Source of the DNA: Bordetella parapertussis
Lineage (GTDB): Bacteria; Pseudomonadota; Gammaproteobacteria; Burkholderiales; SG8-41
Reading direction: 5' to 3'
DNA length: 64,000 nucleotides
Assembly (NCBI GenBank): GCA_945901405.1
Contig: CAMDLH010000002.1
Span: 20,227-84,226, forward strand
Under the pieces are notes generated by a model. That model was given only the letters and a program-made list of their open reading frames with translations. It was not told where the DNA came from and ran no database searches. The position numbers and the translations under genes are program-made. The first letter of the stretch is position 1, and each line of letters begins with the position of its first letter. Shown one piece after another: positions 56,529 to 64,000 of this stretch.

Positions 56529-56942
56529 ATGGCGCTACGCCCCCCCGAAGAACGCGGCAACGACGCGAGGATGGACGCGGACAATCTTTACCGCGAGGAA
56601 ATTATCACCGACCGCAAGGTAGGCACGCTGCGCATGATGTCGCCGCTCAAAAGCGACGGCACGCCCGACGCATCACGCCCGGTGCTCTACATCGGCGAAG
56701 CGCAGATCATGACCCAAGCCGGCCCGCTACCGATCAACTTTGAAGTCGAGGCCAAAAATCTCGGCGACGCCGTGGCGCAATTCGGCGACGCGGCGAAAGA
56801 GGCCGTCGAACGCACGGTGCGCGAACTGCAAGAGCTGCGCCGCCAGCAGCAATCTTCCATCGTCGTGCCCGGCGCGGGCGGCATGGGTGGGATGGGTGGC
56901 ATGGGTGGCATGGGTGGCGGCGGCAAGCTGCAACTGCCTTAA
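56529..56942 (+). CDS. Conserved-looking hypothetical protein with Gly-Met tail
   Basis: A protein of about 137 aa. The ATG at 56529 (MALRPPEERG) follows GAGACGAGG. The central part NLYREEIITDRKVGTLRMM to VEAKNLGDAVAQFGDAAKEAVER is beta-rich followed by one long helix, and a Gly-Met repeat tail (GGMGGMGGMGGMGGGG, encoded by GGTGGSATG repeats) closes it. I recall similar conserved hypothetical proteins in Burkholderiales but know no function. It is cytoplasmic, with no signal peptide. A methyltransferase gene follows by 30 bases on the same strand. Confidence 0.7.
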   Translation: MALRPPEERGNDARMDADNLYREEIITDRKVGTLRMMSPLKSDGTPDASRPVLYIGEAQIMTQAGPLPINFEVEAKNLGDAVAQFGDAAKEAVERTVRELQELRRQQQSSIVVPGAGGMGGMGGMGGMGGGGKLQLP

Positions 56943-56972
56943 GCTCGGCGACAGGTAACCGTTGAGAAGAGT

Positions 56973-57620
56973 ATGGGCTTGAAGCGGTTCTCGCTAATTC
57001 TTGCTCTACTGGCTTTTGCCGGCTTTGCGCCCGCGCAGGATCACCACCAGCATCGTTTCAAGGATGCCGAGAAGTGGTCTCGGATATTCGACGATCCGGC
57101 GCGCGATGCATGGCAAAAGCCCGCCGAGGTCGTCGCCGCGTTGAAGCTCGCGCCCGATGCGGTGATCGCCGATATCGGCGCGGGCACGGGTTACTTTGCG
57201 GTGCGTCTCGCGCGCGCCGTGCCCAGGGGCCGCGTGCTTGCGATCGACAACGAACCGGACATGGTGAAATATCTCGCGCAACGTGCAACGCGCGAGAAAC
57301 TCGACAACCTCACCGCGTTGCAAGCCGGCGACAACGACGCGAAACTCGCCTCCCCGGTGGATATCGCGATACTGGTCGACGTCTATCACCACGTGCCGCA
57401 ACGCGAAAAATATTTCGCCCGGCTGCGCGAATCGTTAAAACCCGGCGGCCAGCTTGTGATCATCGACTTCACGCTCGATTCGCCCGTCGGCCCGCCCAAG
57501 CACGCGCGCATCCCCGCCGAGCGGGTGAAGCAGGAACTCAGCCGCGCCGGTTACACGCTGACTGTCGAGCATGGGTTTTTACCGAACCAGTATTTCCTCG
57601 TTTTCCGTCCAGCCCCGTAA
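56973..57620 (+). CDS. SAM-dependent methyltransferase with N-terminal signal peptide
   Basis: A 215-aa class I methyltransferase. AVIADIGAGTGYFAVRLA is the SAM-binding motif I (about residue 64), VLAIDNEPDMVKYL the acidic loop and DIAILVDVYHHVPQREKY the motif IV region. It starts with FSLILALLAFAGFAPAQ, a convincing secretion signal, then a His-rich stretch DHHQHR. SAM is not expected in the periplasm, so either the protein is held at the membrane or it has another role. A Bug gene follows by 10 bases. Confidence 0.82.
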   Translation: MGLKRFSLILALLAFAGFAPAQDHHQHRFKDAEKWSRIFDDPARDAWQKPAEVVAALKLAPDAVIADIGAGTGYFAVRLARAVPRGRVLAIDNEPDMVKYLAQRATREKLDNLTALQAGDNDAKLASPVDIAILVDVYHHVPQREKYFARLRESLKPGGQLVIIDFTLDSPVGPPKHARIPAERVKQELSRAGYTLTVEHGFLPNQYFLVFRPAP

Positions 57621-57630
57621 AGGAAGAAAA

Positions 57631-58629
57631 ATGAATGCTGCCTTCGCGCGCACCCTGTGTACCCTTGGCGCAAGCGTGTTGATCGCCGCCGCGCCTTTCG
57701 CGTCTTCGGCGCTTGCTCAGAAAGCCGCCGACTATCCGAATCGACCGATACGCGTCATCGTGCCTTTTGTCGCCGGCGGGCCGATGGATGTGATCGGCCG
57801 CCTGGTCGGGCAGAAAATCACCGGTGTATGGAACCAGAACTTCATCATCGACAACCGCGCGGGCGCGGGCGGCATCATCGGCACCGAGGCCGTGGCGAAA
57901 GCGCCGCCCGACGGCTACACCGTGCTGCACACCTCAAGCGCGCATGCGCAACTGCCCGCGTTCAACAAGCTGCCTTACGACCCGGTGCGCGACTTCGCGC
58001 CCGTCACCACTGCAACGCGCACCATCGGCTACGTGCTCGCGGTGCATCCCTCGATACCGGTTCATTCCGTGAAGGAATTGATCGCGATGGCAAAGAAAAG
58101 CCCCGACAAGCTCAACTACGGCAACACCGGCATCGGCGGCGTGTTGTATGTCGGCACGGAGATGTTCAACGCCGCGGCCGGAGGCCTTAAGATGCAGACC
58201 GTGCAATACAAAGGCATCGGGCAGATGGTCACCGATCTTGCCGGCGGGCACATCGATCTGTCGTTTCTCACCACATCGAGCGCGGTGGGCATGGTGAGAA
58301 CCGGCAAGGTCAGGGCCATCGGCATCAGTGGCGCCAAGCGCTGGAAGCAACTGCCCGATGTGCCGACCATCGACGAGTCGGGCGTGAAGGGCTTCGAGTA
58401 CTACGCGTGGTTCGGCTTCTGGTATCCGGCGAATACGCCCGCGGAGATCGTCAATAAATTCCATGGCGAGTTGTCGAAGGCGGTGGCCGCGCCCGACGTG
58501 CTCCAGCGCTTCGATGAACTTGGGTTCGAGCCGCACATCCTCAAGCCGGAAGAATTCGGCAAGCTGGTGCAGACGGATATGGAAGTCACGCGCAAGATCG
58601 CCGCCAAGCTCGGCATGAAGCCGCAATAA
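57631..58629 (+). CDS. Bug family receptor 17
   Basis: A 332-aa Bug receptor starting at the ATG at 57631 (AAGGAAG upstream), 10 bases after the methyltransferase. Signal peptide LGASVLIAAAPFASSALAQ. Mature DYPNRPIRVIVPFVAGGPMDVIGR, IDNRAGAGGIIGTE and PPDGYTVL. It precedes an acyl-CoA-dehydrogenase-like gene by 11 bases on the same strand, so the unit methyltransferase-Bug-oxidoreductase is probably one transcript, and the oxidoreductase's substrate is a good guess for the ligand. Confidence 0.92.
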   Translation: MNAAFARTLCTLGASVLIAAAPFASSALAQKAADYPNRPIRVIVPFVAGGPMDVIGRLVGQKITGVWNQNFIIDNRAGAGGIIGTEAVAKAPPDGYTVLHTSSAHAQLPAFNKLPYDPVRDFAPVTTATRTIGYVLAVHPSIPVHSVKELIAMAKKSPDKLNYGNTGIGGVLYVGTEMFNAAAGGLKMQTVQYKGIGQMVTDLAGGHIDLSFLTTSSAVGMVRTGKVRAIGISGAKRWKQLPDVPTIDESGVKGFEYYAWFGFWYPANTPAEIVNKFHGELSKAVAAPDVLQRFDELGFEPHILKPEEFGKLVQTDMEVTRKIAAKLGMKPQ

Positions 58630-58640
58630 CAAACACCAGC

Positions 58641-59849
58641 ATGGACAACAACAACACCATACGCAGAAGTTTCGCCGACGTAGATTACGCCGAGGCGCTG
58701 CGCCGCGCCGAATCGCTGATTCCGCTGTTAAAGGCCGAAGCCGATGCTTCGGAGAAGCTCACCCACATCACGCCGGCCGTGCTCAACGCCTTTCACGAGA
58801 CGGGCCTGCTGCGTTACATGCAGCCCAAGCGCTGGGGCGGCATGGAGCTCGATTTCGCCGCGGTGTTTGATATCCCCGAGATGCTGGGGCGTGGCGATGC
58901 GTCGGCGTCGTGGACGTTCACCAATCTGTCCGCGCATCACCGCCTGCTGGCGCTTTGGGACAACAAGGCGCAGGAAGAAATCTGGGGGGAGAACCCCGAT
59001 GCGTGCATCGCATCGGGCATTGCTTATCCGCAAGGGCGCGGTCGCAAGGTTGATGGCGGCTACGTAATCAGCGGCAAGTGGGGGTTTTCGTCCGGCGTCG
59101 ATGTCTCCACCTGGAACATGCTGGCGTGCATGGTGTACGAAGGCGACAAGCCCGTCGATTGGCGCATGTGTCTCGTGCCGCTGCCGGATTTTGAAGTGAT
59201 CGACGATTGGCAAACGCTCGGCATGCGCGGCACCGGCAGCCGCAGCGTGCAATGCAAGGATGTGTTCGTGCCCGAACACCGCGCGCTGTGCATGCACACC
59301 GCCAAGCCCGGCTTCGAGTATGCAGGGTGGAAAGTCAACACCGCACCGCAGTACCGCATCCCCCTGTCGGGCTTCGGCGGCACCGGAATCGGCGGCAGCA
59401 TGACCGGCAACGCGCGCGCCATGTTGAATGAAGTCATCGCCATGGTGAAGTCGCGCAGCACCGCCTACACGGGTGCGAAGATGCGCGACTTTCAGGCGGT
59501 GCAACTGCGCATCGGCATGGCCGGCGCAAAAATCGACGCGGCAAGCACGCTGATGCGCAACGACTGCATCGAGGCGCAACGCGCCATCGAGGCCGGCGGC
59601 GCCGTCAGCATCGAGGCGCGGCTGCGCTACAAGCGCAACAGCTCGGCCTGCATCAAGCTCGTCACCGAGGCGGTGGACAGCCTCTTTGAGATGTGCGGCG
59701 CGCACGGCATCTACGACGCCGGCCCCATGCAACGCCTGTTTCGCGACGCGCACGCCGGCGGCGCACACATCAACTTCAACGTGGATGTGAATCTTTCGCC
59801 GTGGGCGCTGGTCGCGCTCGGCGGCGAGTTCAAGAGCCCGACGTTATAG
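58641..59849 (+). CDS. Acyl-CoA-dehydrogenase-like flavin oxidoreductase/monooxygenase
   Basis: A 402-aa protein with the acyl-CoA dehydrogenase fold. The N-terminal helical domain has LLRYMQPKRWGGMELDFAA, the middle beta domain GYVISGKWGFSSGVDVSTW, and the C-terminal helical bundle SACIKLVTEAVDSLFEMCGAHGIYDAGPMQRLFRDAHAG. The last segment, without the catalytic glutamate of dehydrogenases, is typical of the group D flavin monooxygenases (HpaB/HsaA/DszC-like). It would need a separate flavin reductase, none of which is nearby. It is last in a methyltransferase-Bug-oxidoreductase unit. Confidence 0.84.
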   Translation: MDNNNTIRRSFADVDYAEALRRAESLIPLLKAEADASEKLTHITPAVLNAFHETGLLRYMQPKRWGGMELDFAAVFDIPEMLGRGDASASWTFTNLSAHHRLLALWDNKAQEEIWGENPDACIASGIAYPQGRGRKVDGGYVISGKWGFSSGVDVSTWNMLACMVYEGDKPVDWRMCLVPLPDFEVIDDWQTLGMRGTGSRSVQCKDVFVPEHRALCMHTAKPGFEYAGWKVNTAPQYRIPLSGFGGTGIGGSMTGNARAMLNEVIAMVKSRSTAYTGAKMRDFQAVQLRIGMAGAKIDAASTLMRNDCIEAQRAIEAGGAVSIEARLRYKRNSSACIKLVTEAVDSLFEMCGAHGIYDAGPMQRLFRDAHAGGAHINFNVDVNLSPWALVALGGEFKSPTL

Positions 59850-59868
59850 CAGCTTCATTCAATAGCGC

Positions 59869-60762
59869 GTGTTCAGAATCGGCATTGATCTCGGCGGCAC
59901 CAAGACCGAAATCGCTGCGTTCGATGCCAGTGGCGCGCAACTGCTGCGCTGGCGCGAAGCCACGCCATCTGGCAATTACGCTGCAACACTTGCGCTGATC
60001 GCTCGGCTGGTCGGCGACGCCGAGAAATCACTCGATGCAAAAGCCACGATAGGCATAGGCACGCCCGGCGCGCTCTCGCCCGCCACGGGCCGCATGCGCA
60101 ACTCGAATTCAACGTGTCTTAACAACCAGCTTCTGCACGAGGATTTGCAGCGCGTGCTGGCGCGCGAGGTGCGTCTGGCCAATGACGCCAATTGTTTTGC
60201 GCTGTCCGAGGCACGTGACGGCGCGGCGGCAAGTGCAAAGTCGGTATTCGGCGTGATCATCGGCACCGGCGTCGGCGGCGGCATCGTCATCAACGGCCGC
60301 GTGCTCGACGGCCCTAATGCCATCGCCGGCGAGTGGGGCCACAATCCGCTGCCGTGGCCGAACGACAATGAGCGCCCCGGCACGTTGTGTTATTGCGGCA
60401 AGCATGGCTGTATCGAAACGTTTCTCTCGGGGCCGGGGCTGGCGCGCGATCACGCTGTAGCGGGCATGAGCGCCGAACAGATCGTCGCACGCGCCGCATA
60501 CGACGCTCGCGCAAGTGAAACGCTGGCGCGCTACGAGGAGCGCCTCGCCCGCGCGCTTGCCAGCGTAATCAACCTGCTCGACCCCGAAGTCATCGTGCTG
60601 GGCGGCGGCTTGTCGAATATCGCGCGGCTCTACGAAAACGTGCCCGCGCTGTGGGGAAAGTGGGTATTCTCCGATGTGGTGCGCACGCGGCTCGCTCCAA
60701 ACAAGCATGGCGACTCCAGCGGCGTGCGGGGTGCTGCGTGGTTGTGGGAACAGGAGCATTAA
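59869..60762 (+). CDS. ROK-family sugar kinase
   Basis: A 297-aa ROK kinase starting at a GTG (59869). ATP-binding GIDLGGTKTEIAAFD at the start, the zinc motif GTLCYCGKHGCIETFLSG (about 170-187) with three cysteines, and the EWGHNPLP histidine that completes the zinc site. VGGGIVINGRVLDG and VIVLGGGLSNIARLYENVP finish the fold. Likely a fructokinase or N-acetylglucosamine or mannose kinase. It is full length and looks like an ordinary housekeeping gene, with a nudix gene 19 bases downstream. Confidence 0.88.
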   Translation: MFRIGIDLGGTKTEIAAFDASGAQLLRWREATPSGNYAATLALIARLVGDAEKSLDAKATIGIGTPGALSPATGRMRNSNSTCLNNQLLHEDLQRVLAREVRLANDANCFALSEARDGAAASAKSVFGVIIGTGVGGGIVINGRVLDGPNAIAGEWGHNPLPWPNDNERPGTLCYCGKHGCIETFLSGPGLARDHAVAGMSAEQIVARAAYDARASETLARYEERLARALASVINLLDPEVIVLGGGLSNIARLYENVPALWGKWVFSDVVRTRLAPNKHGDSSGVRGAAWLWEQEH

Positions 60763-60781
60763 TTTGTATCAAGGCATTCCA

Positions 60782-61216
60782 ATGAACTTCGATAAACCCT
60801 CGGAAATCATCAAGATTTTTTCCTGCGGTGTGATCCCCGTGCGCTACGACGGCGGTTGGAAGCTGCTGGTGCTGCGCGCCCAGAACGTGTGGGATTTCCC
60901 CAAGGGCATCGTCCACGCCAACGAAGACCCGCAGGAGGCGGCCACGCGCGAGACCGAAGAAGCCACCGGCATCACCGATCTTGATTTCGTGTTCGGCGAG
61001 GATTACAAAGAAACCGCGCCGTACGAGGGCAACAAGGTCGCGCGCTACTATGCCGCCGAGACACGCACGGATGAAATCATCCTGCGCGTCGCGAAAGAAA
61101 TCGGCCGCCCCGAACACAACGAATGGCGCTGGATCACCTGCGAGGAAGCGGAAGACTTTCTGCCGCCGCGGCTGGCCAATGTGCTCGAATGGGTGTGCCG
61201 GAAAATCAACGAATGA
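60782..61216 (+). CDS. Nudix hydrolase
   Basis: A 144-aa protein with a full nudix box GIVHANEDPQEAATRETEEATGI (about residues 40-62), which cleaves nucleoside diphosphate-linked compounds. The short domain and the WDFPKGIVHANE motif resemble the Ap4A hydrolase/NUDT2 branch or prokaryotic RppH-like forms. The ATG at 60782 follows GGCATTCC. It is cytoplasmic and co-oriented with the ROK kinase, perhaps one operon. No substrate can be given. Confidence 0.87.
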   Translation: MNFDKPSEIIKIFSCGVIPVRYDGGWKLLVLRAQNVWDFPKGIVHANEDPQEAATRETEEATGITDLDFVFGEDYKETAPYEGNKVARYYAAETRTDEIILRVAKEIGRPEHNEWRWITCEEAEDFLPPRLANVLEWVCRKINE

Positions 61217-61224
61217 TGGCTTGA

Positions 61225-61350
61225 TTAAATGGGCACCAGGGATCTCATGCCAGTCGTGATGCGCTATTCATCCCCAACGGCGAAGAACATGCGCACTACG
61301 CTACGCCGTTGACCGAGACCGTCACGGCACTTTTTGTGGGAAATGCGTAA
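61225..61350 (+). pseudogene. Possible C-terminal remnant of an unidentified gene
   Basis: Directly after a TGA, one frame reads LNGHQGSHASRDALFIPNGE then EHAHYATPLTETVTALFVGN to a TAA. The sequence looks protein-like but I cannot name the family. It has no start codon at its left end. Confidence 0.25.
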
Positions 61351-61376
61351 CCGCAACGAATCCGCATCCACATCCG

Positions 61377-62354
61377 TTACTCCGCTTTAACCCCGGACGC
61401 CTTGATCACGCGCGCCCAGCGTTCGTGATCCTTCTTCAGAAATTTCAGATACTCCCCCGGCGTGTCGCCGACGGTGATGGCGCCCAGCCCTTTCATGCGC
61501 GCGACGGTTTCGGGCCGCGCCAGTGATTTGCGCATGTCTTCGGACAGGCGATTGACGATGGCCGCGTGCGTGCCGGCGGGTGCGAGCAGGCCCACCCACG
61601 GCGCGGTTTCCTCGAAGCCGGGAAAGCCCGCTTCGCCCATGGTCGGCACGTCGGGAAAATCGCCATGGCGTTTGGCCGTGCCCACCGCGAGCGCACGCAG
61701 GCGTTTGCTGGCGACATGTTCGGCGATGCCAAGTATGGGATAGAACATGAACGTCACCTGCCCCGACATCACATCGGTCAACGCGGGCGCGTTGCCGCGA
61801 AACGGTATGGTGGTCATTTTCGTGCCACTCAGGTTTTCGAGTAGCGCGCCGGCAAGATGCCCGGAGCCGCCATGCCCCGGCGCGCCGTACGTCACCGCGC
61901 CCGGCCTGGCTTTCGCGGCAGCCAGTAATTCCTGCAAACTGTTTATTTTTGTTGGCGCGCCCGCGACCACCACCATCGGCAGCACCGCGACGTTGCTGAT
62001 GGGCGCGAAATCCTTGAACGGATCGTAGCGCGCCTTGTCCTGCAACAATATCGAATTGACCAGCAGCGACAACGACGAGAACAGCAGCGTGTGCCCGTCG
62101 GGCGTGGCGCGCGCCACCAGCTCGGTGGCGATCTGCGCGTTCGCACCCGCGCGATTTTCGACCACCACGGTTTGCCCCAGCGTCGCGCTCATGTCCTGCG
62201 CCGTGATGCGCGCGATCACGTCGGTGGGGCCGCCGGCGGCGAAGCCCACGACGAAACGGATGGGGCGAGCCGGATAGTTTGCGTTTGACTGCGCCTGCGC
62301 AAAGCTCGCGGCCAGCGCGGTGAGCGCACTGAACACGTAAAGGGCGTATTTCAT
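61377..62354 (-). CDS. Bug family receptor 18
   Basis: A 325-aa Bug receptor with signal peptide ALYVFSALTALAASFAQAQ. Mature ANYPARPIRFVVGFAAGGPTDVIAR (Gly for the usual Pro before the loop, as in receptor 15), VENRAGANAQIATE and TPDGHTLLF with His for Tyr. The AT-rich motif touches the ATG at 62354, so there is no Shine-Dalgarno. The upstream gene on its strand is the TauD-like dioxygenase B 211 bases away, mirroring the TauD-Bug pair at 9.5-11.5 kb. Confidence 0.91.
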   Translation of the reverse strand: MKYALYVFSALTALAASFAQAQSNANYPARPIRFVVGFAAGGPTDVIARITAQDMSATLGQTVVVENRAGANAQIATELVARATPDGHTLLFSSLSLLVNSILLQDKARYDPFKDFAPISNVAVLPMVVVAGAPTKINSLQELLAAAKARPGAVTYGAPGHGGSGHLAGALLENLSGTKMTTIPFRGNAPALTDVMSGQVTFMFYPILGIAEHVASKRLRALAVGTAKRHGDFPDVPTMGEAGFPGFEETAPWVGLLAPAGTHAAIVNRLSEDMRKSLARPETVARMKGLGAITVGDTPGEYLKFLKKDHERWARVIKASGVKAE

Positions 62355-62381
62355 AAGTATTTGTTATTAAACGATATTTTT
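62355..62381 (+). repeat. AT-rich dispersed motif, copy 8
   Basis: TTGTTATTAAACGATATTTT matches the motif core with one mismatch. It directly abuts the ATG of Bug receptor 18 on the minus strand. Confidence 0.55.
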
Positions 62382-62420
62382 GGATGAATAAACTGCGGTT
62401 AGGCAACACAACAACCCCGG

Positions 62421-62533
62421 CGTCATTCCGGGCTTGGCCCGGAATCCAGGTCGTTCACGCATGCGCGGCATCAATATTTGGCGCCTTCGGCGCGGCGTTA
62501 CGCACTGGATTCCGGGTCAAGCCCGGAATGACG
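62421..62533. repeat. CGTCATTCCGGGC inverted repeat pair
   Basis: Left arm CGTCATTCCGGGCTTGGCCC... (62421-62449) and right arm ...GCCCGGAATGACG (62505-62533) match at 28 of 29 positions. Each arm is also internally palindromic. This is a common dispersed intergenic repeat in proteobacteria (from memory). It lies between Bug 18 and the dioxygenase. Confidence 0.75.
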
Positions 62534-62564
62534 GATGTAGTTTGTTCGGTTCCGTTCAAAAGAA

Positions 62565-63446
62565 TCACTGCGCGAAATCTTCACCGAAATCCGACGCCAT
62601 CACCTGACAACGCTTGATATAACGATGTTCATCGGGGCCGTAGTCGGCAACCGCGTTGTGGATGGTGCCGATGTCTTCCCACAGCATCAGGTCGCCCTCT
62701 TCCCACACATGCGCGTAGCGGTATTCGGGCTTGGTTTGATGCTCGAACAGAAACGCGAGTATCTCGTCGCTTTCCCGTTCCGGCAGTTCGTTGATGCGCA
62801 TCGAGTAGCCGGGGTTCGCGTACAACACGCGGCGGCCGGTGAGCGGGTGCGTCAAAAAAATCGGATGCGACACCGGCGGCTTCGCGCGGCGCTGCGCTTC
62901 GGTCAGCGGCGGACGCTTGCTGCCTTTTTCGCGCCGCATCATCTCCCAGAATTTATTGAAGTCGTGCAGCACGGTTTTGCCTTCGAGTTTTGTTTTCAAC
63001 TCATCGGGTAAGCCCTCGTACGCCGCATGCATGTTACAGAATTCGGTGTTGCCCAGCGTCTTGTCGTTGCGCCGCGGAATCTTGATGCCGTAGAGCACGT
63101 TGGCGAACGCAATGGTCTTGCTGTACGACATATCGGTATGCCAGCTTTGCCCGGCATCGGACATGCCGACCGGCTTGCCGTTCTCGACGACGTTCGACAG
63201 GATCATCACCTCCGGCAGGCCCGGTTCCTGATACGCATTGGCGATATTGATTTCAAGCTTGCCAAAGCGCGCGCTGAAATCAACCAGTTGGCGCGCGGTA
63301 AGTTGCTGTTTGGGAAACCGCAGCACGCTGTAGTCGCCCAACGCGCGTTGCACCAGATCAAACTCCGCTTTCGACAACGGCTTTGCGAGATCGAGACCCT
63401 CCACCGTGGCACCCAGTGTCTTGCCGCTGGGAATTACATTCAACAT
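62565..63446 (-). CDS. TauD/TfdA family 2-oxoglutarate-dependent dioxygenase B
   Basis: A 293-aa iron/2-oxoglutarate dioxygenase and clear paralogue of the gene at 10612-11529: shared SGKTLGATVxGxDLxKPLS start, WHTDMSY iron site, NxHAAYEGLPxE, KRPPLTEAQR-like and HPLTGRRVLYANPGYSMRINE blocks. The distal iron histidine is in GTIHNAVADYG and the 2-oxoglutarate arginine in DEHRYIKRC. It is upstream of Bug receptor 18 on the minus strand, so again a dioxygenase is paired with a Bug. Substrate unknown. Confidence 0.9.
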   Translation of the reverse strand: MLNVIPSGKTLGATVEGLDLAKPLSKAEFDLVQRALGDYSVLRFPKQQLTARQLVDFSARFGKLEINIANAYQEPGLPEVMILSNVVENGKPVGMSDAGQSWHTDMSYSKTIAFANVLYGIKIPRRNDKTLGNTEFCNMHAAYEGLPDELKTKLEGKTVLHDFNKFWEMMRREKGSKRPPLTEAQRRAKPPVSHPIFLTHPLTGRRVLYANPGYSMRINELPERESDEILAFLFEHQTKPEYRYAHVWEEGDLMLWEDIGTIHNAVADYGPDEHRYIKRCQVMASDFGEDFAQ

Positions 63447-63470
63447 TTTGTTTCCTTCACGTCACAACCT

Positions 63471-64000
63471 TCAGATCAAGGGCCAGAAGCGTTGCGCGAT
63501 ATACGCCGAGCCCGGCGCGTGCGTAAGCTCATTCACGATCTTGTCGCCCCATGCCACCATTTCGGGATGGCCGTCTTCGTGCCTGGTGAAATGCTCGTTG
63601 CGCGCGGCGAGCGAGGTGAACTCATAGAGTATCGAATGTTTCGCCCAGCCCGCCACCGAGGCGAGCTTGCGGGTGCGTATACAGCCAGGCAGGCGCGCAA
63701 GTGCCGGCATGCGCCACTGCGCGTACCACGCCATCATTTCTTCCTCGTACTCTGGCGTGCAATTGAATTGGCCGATCTGGATGCACGGCGCTAGCTGCGC
63801 GCCCTCGCGATACGCCGGCAGTTCGGGGCCTTCGACTCGCGCAGCTTCGGTCATGATGTTCACGCGTTCACCTGTGCGCAGCGCCAGCATCTTTCGATCC
63901 GCCTCTGGCAACGACGCGTTGATCGTCGAGGGCGCGCATGCGCCGAACACCGCGGTATCGGCCGCGCCGAAAAACAGCAGGTAGTCCTGACCGGCTGGCA
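63471..64000 (-). CDS. EthD-like/dimeric alpha-beta barrel protein (N-terminal part beyond the right edge)
   Basis: The frame is open to the window edge (PAGQDYLLFFGAADTAVFGA is the first part visible), so the track's start at a GTG (63950) is not the true start. The C-terminal 85 residues, IQIGQFNCTPEYEEEMMAWY to RTRKLASVAGWAKHSILYEF, look like a ferredoxin-like dimeric alpha-beta barrel of the EthD or polyketide-cyclase kind. It lies 25 bases upstream of the dioxygenase on the same strand and is probably in its operon. The function is unknown. Confidence 0.6.
   Translation of the reverse strand, partial: PAGQDYLLFFGAADTAVFGACAPSTINASLPEADRKMLALRTGERVNIMTEAARVEGPELPAYREGAQLAPCIQIGQFNCTPEYEEEMMAWYAQWRMPALARLPGCIRTRKLASVAGWAKHSILYEFTSLAARNEHFTRHEDGHPEMVAWGDKIVNELTHAPGSAYIAQRFWPLI

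Noticed and set aside
56878-56926. GGTGGSATG tandem repeat as a mobile or regulatory repeat
   Set aside because: It is in frame and encodes the Gly-Met tail of the hypothetical protein, so it is low-complexity coding sequence.
1-64000. Biosynthetic gene cluster, prophage or antiphage defence system
   Set aside because: Apart from toxin-antitoxin remnants and the recombinase element I saw no defence, phage or assembly-line enzyme genes.

Overview
The window looks like a chromosomal contig of an uncultured betaproteobacterium, most likely Burkholderiales or a neighbour. Three things point there: the ruvB-ybgC-tolQ-tolR-tolA block, the high GC content with ATGA-type gene overlaps, and above all 18 periplasmic receptors of the Bug/TctC family (tripartite tricarboxylate transporters), a family hugely expanded in Bordetella, Cupriavidus and relatives. 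I see no rRNA, tRNA or CRISPR. Apart from antitoxins I see no transcriptional regulator.

Layout. 1-3.4 kb: core genes on the minus strand (tolA partial, tolR, tolQ, ybgC, ruvB). 3.6-5.6 kb: a VapBC toxin-antitoxin pair and an MFS transporter. 5.8-12.5 kb: a complete three-subunit molybdenum hydroxylase (FAD, 2Fe-2S and Mo subunits), a Bug receptor, a TauD-like dioxygenase and a zinc-ribbon/HELGH membrane protein. 12.5-18.5 kb: soluble transhydrogenase sthA, two Bug genes and an orphan Mo-hydroxylase large subunit. 18.6-22.9 kb: an accessory island with one intact toxin-antitoxin pair, fragments of at least three more, a decayed recombinase-in-trio (RIT-like) element with 31-bp perfect terminal inverted repeats, an IS91-type transposase tail and a possible group II intron remnant. 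23-64 kb: a catabolic region in which single enzymes (triple Rid-domain protein, second orphan Mo-hydroxylase, HpcH/HpaI aldolase, LeuCD-like hydro-lyase, SelA-like PLP enzyme, enolase-superfamily enzyme, acyl-CoA-dehydrogenase-like oxidoreductase, second TauD-like dioxygenase) alternate with Bug receptors. The only TctA/TctB membrane pair lies at 34.2-36.1 kb.

How it may work. Bug proteins bind small carboxylates in the periplasm. With one tctAB here for 18 receptors, most receptors must share membrane components encoded elsewhere, or act as extracytoplasmic sensors. The best candidate pathway unit is the minus-strand series tctB-tctA-tctC-Mo-hydroxylase-NHL protein (36.1 to 29.5 kb), which would couple uptake of an acid to its hydroxylation.

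The most unusual signals are: (1) an AT-rich motif of about 27 bp, five strong and three weaker copies, always in one orientation and mostly just after minus-strand stop codons or at Bug starts; (2) the RIT-like element with an A/B fusion pseudogene and an abutting 36-bp perfect palindrome; (3) a Bug gene whose N-terminus is encoded inside an inverted repeat; (4) two paralogous Mo-hydroxylase large subunits without partner subunits; (5) a triple Rid fusion lacking the catalytic arginine in all three domains. All identifications were made by eye from motifs. No database search was run.
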